NCBI GenBank assembly: GCA_030272155.1
Contig: CP126198.1
Location: forward strand, 4,650,001-4,714,000
Direction of reading: 5' to 3'
From: Tetradesmus obliquus
Lineage: Eukaryota; Chlorophyta; Chlorophyceae; Sphaeropleales; Scenedesmaceae
Length of the DNA stretch: 64,000 nucleotides
In this document: positions 19,435 through 29,932 of the stretch, in pieces
Numbering within the stretch: position 1 is the stretch's first letter
Layout of the letters: every line of letters begins with the position of its first letter
Translations under genes and position numbers: made by a program
Notes under the pieces: model-generated
Told to the model about the DNA's origin: nothing
The model's input: only the letters and a program-made list of their open reading frames with translations
The model's database searches: none

Positions 19435-19730
19435 AAGGCAGGGGCGGGCTGGTAGCTGGCAGCAGCAGCAGCATCACTGTCATCGGCGGCGTGGCTGTGC
19501 CAACCGAGCGGCTGATATCCATGCAGTCATCAAAAGCGGCAGAGCTGCTGCTGAAGCCTGCGCCAGGGGTTGCAGGCATCATAATGCTCTCCTTGCTGCA
19601 TCTGTCACTGCTGAGCCTCCTATGCAATGTGGCGCTGTTGGCTGCACATGGTGTGGTGTATTGGCTGATGCCTGCACTGCTGAATGATGCAGAATTCGAT
19701 GCATTCTATCCACTGGCTCCGTCTGTGTGA
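19435..19730 (+). CDS. Possible alternative last exon or 3' part of a tandem paralogue
   Basis: An open stretch from the acceptor GTCTGCAG (AG at 19433-19434) to the TGA at 19728-19730 has the same phase as the last exon of the membrane protein at 17307-18889. Both would begin with a Glu codon completed across the junction. It encodes SSITVIGGVAVPTERL, then AAELLLKPAPGVAG, and a long hydrophobic segment (IIMLSLLHLSLLSLLCNVAL). The AAELLLKP...AG part resembles AEMLLLPQHPRLAG in the upstream last exon. It may be an alternative terminal exon, or the end of a separate tandem gene whose first exons were not found. Confidence 0.4.
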
Positions 19731-21805
19731 TAATCATTGTTCATTGCTGCCTTTGTATGGTGGCCACATTCATACATACCTTTGCGGTGTGGACTGCAAG
19801 ACAGCAGCGCAGTACGATCTGGTACAGCTGTCATCTGTGGTGCTCAACTACTGGCAGCACGAGCCGAAATTGCAGACGGTGCATGTTCTGCCAACAGTTA
19901 GTCTACTGAGGCTTTTGTTGGCTCCTGATTGGGGTTCTCATTCCTTGGTATCGTGTATTGTCTGTGTGCGGTTCTTGCAGCCTAGCGGCGTTGAGCAGGG
20001 CAGGCAGTGTGCTCATGGTTATCTGGCGGTCTGCTGCAGGCCCAGCACACCCGAGCTTGTTGATCATTGAGCCTGCTGCTGTTTCCTAAGCACCTGAATG
20101 CGATGTGAGTCTGCTGGTCCTGGTGAAGAGGGTGTGCACTGAGGGGTGGCAAACGTGTTGATGTGTGTGCATTTGGAACTGTATGTGTGGTGAATCTAAG
20201 GCTGTCTGTTTGAAAACATTTCAGGCCATGCATTGCTTGCTGTTGAACAAAGTGCATGCATAAGGTTGCTTGCAGGAAAGCGTCCACCCCTGGTGAAGAG
20301 TGATTGCATCTGGTTGCGTGCAAGCAGGCGAGCGTACAACTCTGGTGCAAAGGGTGGTTGGTGTACAGAGGTTCCCTTGAAGGTTTCAAGGTGAACGCTA
20401 CAGCATGAACAAGAACTATACTTGTGTGCAACATGGACTACCCATTGAACACACAAGTGCATGGATGTGGTGTGCCCAAGCCAGGATTTGGGAGTGGTGC
20501 ATCTGTGGTCCTTGCTGCATACACAATGCACTGCTTGCATACATGGTCTTTTTCTGCTGCCTGTGCAGCAGCACTGCATGCAAGCTGCAAGCACGTGGAT
20601 GCTGTTGTGTTGCACAGCGCTCAGTCAATCAGGGCGCAGCTGAACCGCAATGCAAATCCTTGCAAACTCTGGTGCATGCATGCCTGTGGTGCTGAGTTGT
20701 GGCCTGCAGATGCTATGTGCTCCATAACAGCGACTGCTAGGCTTATCAGTACATCGGTGGCAGTGCTGTTGCTGCTGGCATTTGCATAGGCTGCTTCTGT
20801 TGCTTCTGTTGCTTGTTCATACCAGGTCTGAACAGCAAACAGCAGTCCTACAAGATGCTTATGAGGAGTGCAGTGCAGGGTGGTGTGTGCATGGTGTGCA
20901 GAACACACTGCTTTGTTGCATTGCCATTGTTCTTAGGGGTCAGCCATTATAATTATTCAAAAAGCACTGCATTTTGATTTGCTGTGCAGTTGCCTAGGCT
21001 GCCTGGAAATTTCACCAAAGCACTGTGGCAACAGGCCTCGCAGGTGCCATTCTTTGCTCGGTACTGCGCTGGTGTGCTGTGCTGGTGGTGTGCTGTCATG
21101 GCCAGGCTAGCCAACACATCGTCACCAGTGGGTCGGCTTTTGCAGCCGTTTTTGGTGTGCATGTTGGTGCACCAACACGTGGCCTGTTGGGTGTTTTGTT
21201 TCGGCGTAGCCTGCTTACTGTGTGTTTGCTGTGTGAAGTTGCACCGCTGCCCTGCTTGACGTGGTGCCAGCAACGTCTTTGTGCGTTTCTGTGCACGTGA
21301 TTTGACAGAGTCAGCCGCATGCGCAGCACTGCTGCGCCGCAACGATTGCCTGGCTGGTGTGTGGGCCTGTTCTGCTGGTGTATCAGCGCTATTGGAGAGA
21401 ACGGCGGTCGTTTGGAGACTCTGTGACAGAATGTCTTGGGCGTGCTAGCGGTGGTTCAGCGAGCCGACTGGCAGACGTTTGCAGGGAAGCAATCTTCAAT
21501 CACAGTGTGACATTGTGCCATCTTCGCTCTGCATCAACTCTAAACGCATGCCAGACGGCTTCACATGAAAGTGGCTGAGTGCGCAAAACTAAGTTTCAGC
21601 AGCAGCGGCGTGAACAGCAAGCAAGTTTGGCGTCCTAGGCCTTTGTGGCCGTATGCCCGCTCCCGCCCAACACATAGTGCGCGAACTGTTTCTGCTCTTC
21701 ATGTATGTAAAACCACATTGAAGTTATGCACAAAAAGCTCTGCTGCAATGAGTGATCTGCATATTGACAAGATGGCATGAGGCCGAAGTGGGCACTCACG
21801 GAAAC
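19731..21805. other. Intergenic region upstream of the sulfatase
   Basis: No gene supported, although frames of 60-120 codons occur (20424-20789 and 20984-21300). They lack family features or consistent splice joins. A 45-base word near 19905-19950 recurs near 61262-61308. Confidence 0.4.
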
Positions 21806-23285
21806 ATGCTCGCAGCTCTGGCCTGCACGGTGCTGGTGATATTGCATACACTAGCAGGTATGATCGATTTGTTTAAGATACTTGAATGCTGAAGCGCTCA
21901 GCAGCCCAGTGTGTATGGCTTGTCCGCCTGTTGAAGCGTAGCTGAGCCATGCTGCTGCATGTGCCTGCTTCTCGCTGCACAGTCGTGACGGCGTTAAACG
22001 TTCATCTGATACTGTATTTTCAAGATTTCGCTCTGCCCCTGAGGCTCTCTCGCTCTGTATTTATTCCGCTGCAGCAGTGCAAGGCGTGCATGCTGCACAA
22101 TCACAGACAGCTGACAGGAGTGCAGCACAGGCAGGACTGCTGGACTGTAAACCACCAGGTATGCAGACTGTTAGTGTCAACCGAAACCGATACACATTGG
22201 CACTGGCTTTGCTGGCCACTCTCAGCAGCAGCAGCAGCAGCAGCAGCGGCGGCTTGTATGCAGAGCTGTTCTTGCGCCTCTGGCTGTTGAACGAGAAAAC
22301 GCAGATGCCAAGGTGTCTAACAGGTCATGTGTGGCTTTCAGCATGATGTATAAGCAGCCTGGCGTGCTGGAGCTGATGCAAGCATTCCACGCAGAGCCAG
22401 ATCCAATTCCTGTCGCTGGCTGGCAATCAACAGCTGGCAGCTGGCAGTTTTCATAAGATGCTAATAAGCAGCTGCGTTACTGAATCCCATGCTGCGCTTC
22501 AGCACTAGACGCCCTCCTCTCATAGCCGCTGCTGCTGCTGCTCCTGCTGCTGCTGCCATTGTACACCGCCTAACCCACCCCGCAGCATATGGTACTGGCA
22601 GGCAGTCCCTGGGTGTGCCGCTGCGTCCCTTGCAGGCTGGGACGCGTCCCAACTTCATTGTGATCCTCACTGATGACCTGGGCTGGGACGATGTGGGGCT
22701 GCACAACCCTGGCTATGCCAGGACACCCAACATCGACAAGTGAGGGGACTGATATGATGAATACGTGTGTCAAAGCAAGCAGGGCAGGGCAGGCAGCAGC
22801 AGTGTACGTAGATGGCGGCAGAGGACCAGCAGCAGCAGCAAGGACTGCAGGAGGGTTGGCGCGGCAGCAGCTGCCGCAGTGCTGGTGTATTCAATGCTGC
22901 TGCTGCTGTCTGTGAGATTGCGATTGTTGCAAAGGCGCTCAGCAAAAGCAGCCTCCAATGGCATGAACCACATGCCACATGCTAAGGGCCTGCTGCTGCT
23001 TTTACCTGCTGCTTCTGCCACATGCTGGGGGCTTTGCAGCTTGATGCAGCCATGCTGTGCTCGCTTGCTGCCAGGGCACACTCACATGCATTCATTTGTG
23101 CCGCATGCACTGCAGGTTCATCCGGAATGGCACACTCTTCGATAAGTGAGTATGCTTTGTTATATCAACGTACCAGCCAGCAGCAGCATACTGAAATCTT
23201 GCAGCAGAGCTGCTAGATCAGGAGCAAATCTCGTGCAGAACCACCAGAAATTGTCTTGCTGTTGCTGCTGCTGGTGCTGCTGCTA

Positions 23286-23319
<34 letters not shown>

Positions 23320-24729
23320 GGCTGCTGCTGCTGCTGTAGCTTCTATGTAGCACCGGAGTGCGCTCCTACGCGTGCAGCGCTGCTGACAGGCCGCCACCCG
23401 CTGCGCACAGGCACTGTGAAGGTCAACTCAGGTGGGCAACTTGAAGTGATCCTCATCCATGCAGCATTATGCGCCAAAGAAGTTGTGAGCAGTAACCCAT
23501 TTAGCAGCATCTATGTATGTTCAGCAGGTGTGCTCAGCAAATGTGCTTGCAACGCAGTGTGCGGATGCTGTCAAGTCAAGCATAGACCGTTGCATCGGTC
23601 ACAAACACAAAACCTGTCTGCATGCATGTCTTTGCACATGTAGGGTATGACTTCATCCACAGTGCGGAGACGACTGCCGCACAGTATCTAAGCGCCCAGG
23701 GGTACCAGACAGCACACTTTGGCAAATGGTGAGACAGCACAGCAAATGTCAGACAGCACAGCAAATGGCAGACAGCACAGCAAATGGCAGACAGCACAGC
23801 AAATGGCAGACAGCACAGCAAATGGCAGACAGCACAGCAATCGGCAGACAGCACAGCAAATGGCAGACAGCACAGCAAATGGCAGACAGCACAGCAAATG
23901 GCAGACGGCACAGCAATTGGCAGACAGCACAGCAATTGGCAGACAGCACAGCAAATGGCAGACAGCACAGCAAATGGCAGACAGCACAGCAAATGGCAGA
24001 CAGCACAGCAAATGGCAGACAGCACAGCAAATGGCAGACAGCACAGCAAATGGCAGACAGCACAGCAAATGGCAGACAGCACAGCAAATGGCAGACAGCA
24101 CAGCAAATGGCAGACAGCACAGCAAATGGCAGCAAATGGCACCTAATGGTGAGACAGCGCACTTTGGCAGTGGTGAGACAGCACAGCAGTTTGCATTGCA
24201 CAGGTGGACAGCCGCCTGTTGGGTATGCTGCTAACCAGAAAGAGTCACACCACACTGTGATCCTCCACAACAGCCACCTGTTCAGAGTTGTACAGTCAAG
24301 TTGAACTGCGGGCTTCAAAATTGGCATATGGCATGCCAATTTCAGCAATGCTCTTAATTGCCCACATGCTGCTGTTCAGCCTGCAAGCATTACCGCTGCT
24401 GCTGCTGCTGCCGCAGGCACAACATCCAGACGCTGGGCTACGAGCCGTGGCATGTGGGCTTCCAGCAGTCATGGTACATCGACACCAACCTCCAGGACGG
24501 CGCCGTGTGGTGAGCGCTGCGCTGCTGCTGCTCGACACAAAAAGGAGTTCACCTTGAGCAGAGTTGTGCACCGTGTGTCATGTTGCTGCACCGCCTTGCC
24601 AGCATGGCAGCGGCCTTGCTGCAAATGCCCGGCTGACTGTCTACCTCCTGCCCTTTGCACTACAGGCACAATGGCAACATCAGCTACGTCCAAGGTTACC
24701 CTGGACTGGCAGTTGTGTAACATGTGCTG

Positions 24730-24789
<60 letters not shown>

Positions 24790-27700
24790 AGGCACAACGG
24801 CAACATAAGCTACGTCCAAGGTTATACCGAGCAGCGGCTGGCTGGCGTGCTTCTGGACTACCTGTCAAAAGCTGAGGCGAGGGCGGCAAAGCAGGGCAGC
24901 AAGGCACGGCCCTTCTTGGTATATTACGCCCCACGAGCCATGCACACGTGAGCAGGCTGCGGCAGCAGCAGCAGTGGCAGCAGCAGCAGCAGCAGCAGCA
25001 GTGGTAGTGATAGCAGGGCACCAGCGGCCAGGTTCTGTGTACTACGCCCCACGAGCCACACACACGCGAGCAGGGACGGCAGCAGCATCAGCAGCACTAG
25101 CAGCAGCAGTGCCACCCTGTTCATTACGCTATACGCCTTGTCCCTCCATGTAAGCAGGCTGCAGCAACCAGCTATCATGTCGTTCAGGTTCAGCGCTTTG
25201 GAAAACACTATGCGTGTCTGTCTGCATTTACAGCAAAGAAACACACGGCTGACTGTTGGCCGGCTGGTGACTGCTGCTGGTCTCCCGTGTTCTGCAGCGG
25301 CAATGGCTGCCAGTCTAAGCCCGGGCTCGCGGCGCGCTGCTTTCCCCCAAAGTTCAGAGCACCCTACAGGGCCCGCAAATACAGCGGCATTGCCAACAAC
25401 ACACTTGATGTGAGTGTGTGACCAGGGCTGCGGGAGTGTTGCGCTTACAATACTGACACCATACATTGTGTCGTTGTGCCGGCTGACAGTAGTTTGGACT
25501 GCCTGCATTCAACACATTTAGTCACAACACGCCACTGTTTGCAATTCATTGTTGTGCAGTCCTGGGCCGCTGCGGAGTACCTGGATGCTGTGCTAGGCTG
25601 CGTGCTGCCTCACTAACTCAAGCCACAACCAGGACCAAGAAATAACGTGTTATTTGTTCTGTATGCAGGCCTGGGCTGCTGCCGCGTACCTGGATGCAGT
25701 GGTGGGCCGCGTCCTGTCTCACTCATTGTAACACAAACAGTAACAAGTAACGATGTGTTATGGATTCTGTATGCAGGCCTGGGCTGCTGCCGAGTACTTG
25801 GATTCTGCGGTGGGCGCGTGCTGTCCCACTCATTGTAACACAAACAGTAACAAGTAACGATGTGTTGTAAATTCTGTATGCAGGCCTGGGCTGCTGCCGA
25901 GTACTTGGATTCTGTGGTGGGCCGTGTGCTTGACCAGGTGACCCGCAGCAGCCTGGCAGGCAGCACCTACGTGCTACTAGCCAGTGACAATGGTGCACAG
26001 CTGCTGCCAGGAGAGGAGGCACCCGCCGCAAAGCTGGTGAGGGGCTGTGGCGAGTTCGCTCATGTTTGTCGAGGGTGTGTCTTAACAGCAGACTAGGCGC
26101 CAGTGAGGGTGGCATGCAGCTGCCGCCAAGGGGAGGGGCACCGCAAGCTTCTGAGGGATGCCGGCTGCAGTTACAGGGATGTGTATCACTGGGGGGTAAC
26201 ACTGCATATATCACGCTGTGCTACGCAAGCGCATGCTGCTTCTGCTGTGAACTGCTGACACTGCTGTTCACTGTCGCTGCTGCTGCTGCTGCTGCCGCCA
26301 TCTTCTTACACAAAGTCGCATGCCGAGCGGCATGCAGGGCTCCGACACAGCGGCGCTGACTGACGACTGCTGCTGCTGCTGCCATATGGTTACTGCTGCT
26401 GCCATCTGGTTACTGCTTCTGCTGCTGCCATCTGTTCCCACAGATTCGCATGCCGAGCGGCATGCAGGGCTCCAAGGCAGTGGTGCTTGAGGGAGGCATC
26501 CGCAACTTCCTCGCGGTTCAGGGCCCTGGGGTTGAAGCCGGCGTTACTGACAGCACGTTACTTGACGTCACTGACATCCTGCCGACGCTTGCTGAGCTGG
26601 CAGCAAAACCTGGCAGCAGCAGCAGCAGCAGCAGCAGTGATGGCGTTGACTGGAGCAGCATCTGGGATGGCATCAGCTTTGCAAACCTGCTGTCAGTGCC
26701 TGCACCGGGCAGCATAACAACCTCAGCCGCAACAGCAGCAGCAGCAGATAGTGGTGCTATGAACGGCGCAAGAAGTGGTGCTAGGGGCGTTGCGCGGGCG
26801 ACGCCGCAGCAGCAGCAGCGGTACCTGTTTGCGTTTGGGCACCAGTGCTGGAGTGAAGAAGCTCTGCCACTGCTTGGCCCTAATAGGTACGAGGACGTGT
26901 TATGCAAATAATCAAGGCTGGACAGTGTTAGTGGCTTGTGAGCACCTCAGCACAATGCTGCACTAGTGATGGCTTTGCCAGTGCTTGTGTCACGTGCTGT
27001 TTGTGCTGCCGGTGTTGTGCTGCGCTTGTCAGAGCACTGAAGCAGACAGCTCACAAATGAGCCATGTTTCTGCGGCATGAGGCTTGAGTGGACTGGCCGA
27101 TGCTACGTCAACTGTCCAGCAACAACTCGCTGCTGCTGCTGCTGCTGCTGCTGCCAGGGAGGTGCTACGGCCGCAGCGGCTGCTGCGGTACGATGGTGGA
27201 GGACTTCCCGGCTATCTGGAGCCGGTAAGCCGCACAGCTGTTTGTGTGCCTTGTGGTTGATGGAAAAGTGCTGTTCAAGACATCCCAGCTTGCAGCAGAG
27301 CCTTCATTTGTGCCTAGCAGCCGTGGCAGATCGACATCCAAAGATAGCCGAGGGAAGCCGTTCTCGTGCAGGATATTGCTGCATCTGAGCATCTGAGCAA
27401 CAATGCGGCATCAGTCAAGCCGGATTGCATGCACCCCCTGCTGATAGTTCACCCTGAAGCACTAGGTTGTTTCTCCTGCTGCAGTCAAGCTGATGTGACC
27501 GCCAAGTGTGCCTCACTCTGCTGTCACCTGCACATGCCTCACTCTCCTTCCACCTGCACATCACCTCCGCAGGTTGGTGGCGAGTGGCTGTCCACTGCCA
27601 ATGGCAGCTACCGCGGCTTTGAGATGTGCATTGCAGTACGCCGCGGGCAGTACAAGTGGATCGGGCTCACTGGCAAGGCGTACATGTGAGGCTGGGGGTG

Positions 27701-29656
27701 AGGCAGTACACGTGCATTGCAGTTGGGGCAGTACAGGTGGGTGGGGCTAAGTGGCGAAGAGCACATGTGAAGCAGTGCATGTGGGCTGGGCTCACTGGCA
27801 AGGTCTACAGGTGAGGGGGGCATTCACAGCTGTGTGTATGCCGTTCAAGGCCTCCTGCCGGTTTGCAGATGCCGTGCATGCTGTGATTGCTGAGGATTAT
27901 CAAGCCCCATGACGCACAGCGTTGCATTGCTGCTGCTGCTGCTGCTACTGCTGTGCAGGTTCCAGAACGGCTCCCACATCGAGCTGCCCTGCAATAAGGT
28001 GCCGCAGTCGCTTGCGTTTTCAACAACACACACGTTGGTGCCGCCGCCGCTGCTGCTGCTGCTGCTACTACTGCTGTGCAGGTTCCAGAACGGCTCCCAC
28101 ATCGAGCTGCCCTGCAATAAGGTGCCGCAGCCGCAGGCATCGCCCCCGACACAAATCGCTGCTGCTGCTGCTGCTGCTACTGCTACTGCTGTGCAGGTTC
28201 CAGAACGGCTCCCACATCGAGCTGCCCTGCAACGAGGTGCGGCAGCCGCTTGCGTTTCTTATAACACACACGTTGCTGCCGCTGCCGCTGCCGCTGCTGC
28301 TGTTGCCGCTGCTGTGCTGCAGGTTCCAGAACGGCTCCCACATCGAGCTGCCCTGCAACGAGGTGCCACAGCCGCAGGCAGCAGCCATTGCAGCTGAGTT
28401 TGCTGCTGCTGCGCGTGCCTGGTGGGCTGGCATCGCTGCAGCTCCCCACAGCTTCACCAAGCCTGTGTTTCAAGTGGGACTGCAGAGCTGGAATGTGACG
28501 AATGTGCTGGCGCAAGGCGCGCATGAGATCAGCGGGATGAGCGCTGGGAATGTACGGGTGCTGCCGAATGCGCTGGCTGGGTTTGTGGAGGCAGGAGATG
28601 CTGCCTGGTGGAGCTTGCAGGTGGGTGGCCCGTATGCAGGCACAGCACAGTCGGCGCAGCAGCAGATTAAGCTTAAGCCACATCTTGTTCAAGGGCATTG
28701 CAGTGGCAGTGCTTCTGGTGTGAAACCTGTCACTTGTGATATATGGTTGTACCTTGCAGAAGCTGCTGCCTCAGTAATGGCAGGTGCACGGCTGGGTTTG
28801 TGGAGGGGGGAATGCTGCCTGGTGGAGTCTGCAGGTGGACAGTCTGCATACGGTGTAAGCATGCGGCGCGTATCATATAGTAGTGTGTGCTTCATTATGT
28901 TGGATTTCCTGCTGTGCGCATGCACAATGCACAGCTGAACAAGCAAGTGACAACTCCTGGGTTGCCTGCTGTCTGCATCCTGCAGGTGTTGAAACCCGGG
29001 GCTGTGAGCGTGGTGCTCATGTACACTTCAGCTGTGGCAGCAACTTTCAGCGTGAGCCTTGGCAGCTTCCAGAGCATAGTTGATGGCAGCGTACTCAACA
29101 TCACGGCAGTGCTGCCTGCTCAGGTAAGAGCAGCTTGGTTGGCCAAACAAGTTTGCATGCTGATGAGTTTGTCCCACTGCTGGTGAGATGCTTTGCTTGC
29201 ACACTGCCAGACCAAGCAAGCCACCCACGCCTCATCGCAGCTCACCTCGCGCCACTGGCTTCTATCCAGAGGCAGCTATAACTGATGTGGTATATTACTG
29301 CTGCCTCGCCTGCACTGCTGCAGAAGCGCATGCTTGGCGTAGAGATCGGCACACTGCCCCTGCCAGCCCCCACCAGCCCGCCCACCAAATCCGAGCTGCG
29401 GCTGCAACTGCTGTCCTCAACCAAACCAGGCACACCTATCTTCACACACCTCGGGAACATCCAGCTCACGCTAGGGGGCAAGAAGAATGCAAAGCGCCGC
29501 CGGCCTGTTGCGGCTGGCGAGGAGGAGGAGGAGGATTGGCTAGATCTGCGCAGCAGGTTCAACTGGCCGGATGGGCAGGCAGGGGAGGAGAGCCCCTACT
29601 CGCCGTTTGATGCGGAGGGCATTGCACATTGCGAGGCCTGCCAGCCGCCGCTGTGA
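21806..29656 (+). CDS. Secreted sulfatase (formylglycine-dependent)
   Basis: Sixteen exons join in phase to 800 residues: 21806-21857, 22075-22158, 22586-22739, 23116-23145, 23340-23431, 23644-23728, 24417-24509, 24792-24947, 25298-25409, 25884-26036, 26444-26886, 27158-27224, 27573-27685, 28323-28620, 28986-29123, 29324-29656. Exon 1 gives a signal peptide (MLAALACTVLVILHTLA); exons 1-2 are the least certain. The metal-binding N-terminus RPNFIVILTDDLGWDD is at about 66-81. FYVAPECAPTRAALLTGRH places the formylglycine precursor Cys at about 114 in a C-x-P-x-R motif (CAPTR). GYQTAHFGKW and LLASDNGAQ are also typical. The C-terminal 200 residues include a beta-rich part (AWWSLQ...VSVVLMYTS) resembling sugar-binding appendages, then a polar KKNAKRRR/EEEEED tail ending CEACQPPL. 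Family members hydrolyse sulfate esters outside the cell; the substrate here is unknown. Algal sulfatases are often induced by sulfur starvation, but no element for that is visible. Confidence 0.9.
23729..24150 (+). repeat. 19-base minisatellite seeded by the end of sulfatase exon 6
   Basis: About 21 copies of GCAGACAGCACAGCAAATG begin directly after the exon 6 donor. The unit resembles the exon end CAGACAGCACACTTTGGCAA with the CTTTG part lost. A copy retaining GCACTTTGGCA appears just past the far end (near 24158). Because 19 is not a multiple of three, all frames stay open and create spurious ORFs on both strands. Confidence 0.95.
24665..24708 (+). repeat. Acceptor-side echo of sulfatase exon 8
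   Basis: After CTACAG the sequence encodes HNGNISYVQGY, as in the real exon at 24792, then diverges. Confidence 0.85.
25036..25071 (+). repeat. Donor-side echo of sulfatase exon 8
   Basis: Repeats YYAPRAxHT and a degraded donor (GCGAGC) about 110 bases after the real exon end at 24947. Confidence 0.75.
25560..25883 (+). repeat. Three acceptor-side echoes of sulfatase exon 10
   Basis: Copies at 25560, 25670 and 25777 precede the real exon start at 25884, with periods of 107-110 bases. Each repeats AWAAAEYLDSVVGRVL with decreasing decay toward the exon, followed by TCACTCATTGTAACACAAAC filler. Confidence 0.9.
26308..26345 (+). repeat. Acceptor-side echo of sulfatase exon 11
   Basis: Repeats RMPSGMQGS of the exon starting at 26444, about 130 bases upstream, including the TTCTxxCACA acceptor region (AG lost). 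Confidence 0.75.
27690..27811 (+). repeat. Donor-side echoes of sulfatase exon 13
   Basis: Degenerate copies of CIAVRRGQYKW and WIGLTGKAY plus donor GTGAGG occur after the real exon end at 27685. Confidence 0.75.
27959..28322 (+). repeat. Three acceptor-side echoes of sulfatase exon 14
   Basis: Copies at 27959, 28082 and 28197 precede the real start at 28323 (periods 115-126). Each is (CTG)n-like DNA, GTGCAG, then codons for FQNGSHIELPCNxV, nearly identical. Confidence 0.92.
28786..28832 (+). repeat. Donor-side echo of sulfatase exon 14
   Basis: Repeats the exon end (GFVEAGDAAWWSLQ, with GGGG in place of GCAG) and a GTGGAC donor about 210 bases downstream of the real junction. Confidence 0.75.
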
Positions 29657-29716
29657 GCTCATCTTCAGCGCCCGCTTGCATTGAACGCTGCACTGATCTT
29701 GCAGCTCTGTATAGCA

Positions 29717-29932
29717 GGCAGGGGAGGAGAGCCCCTACTCGTTCTTTGATTCGGAAGGTATCGCACATTGTGAGGCCTGCCAGCCGCCACTGTGAGCTCA
29801 GCTTCGGTGCCCGCTTGCATTGGACGCTGCACTGATCTTGCAGCTCTGTATGGCAGGCAGGGCAGGAGAGCCCCTACTCGCCCTTTGGTGCGGAGGGCAT
29901 CGGGCACTGTGAGGCCTGCCAGCCGCCACTTT
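29717..29932 (+). repeat. Two extra copies of the sulfatase C-terminal coding end
   Basis: After the stop at 29654-29656, two further units (period 139-140) each encode QAGxESPYSxFxxEGIxHC, EACQPPL and a stop (to 29794 and 29932). Shorter remnants of CQPPL occur near 30010 and 30070. Each unit has an AG just before the repeated codons, so alternative terminal exons that would produce the same tail are conceivable. Confidence 0.9.

Noticed and set aside
20424..21300. Two plus-strand ORFs of about 120 and 90 codons with hydrophobic stretches
   Set aside because: No convincing splice joins, start context or family features were found. A hidden gene cannot be excluded, but it is not supported.
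23719..24348. Long overlapping ORFs on both strands (171-199 codons) and a CRISPR-like repeated look
   Set aside because: They are produced by the 19-base minisatellite, which is open in all frames. There are no unique spacers between units, so this is not a CRISPR array.
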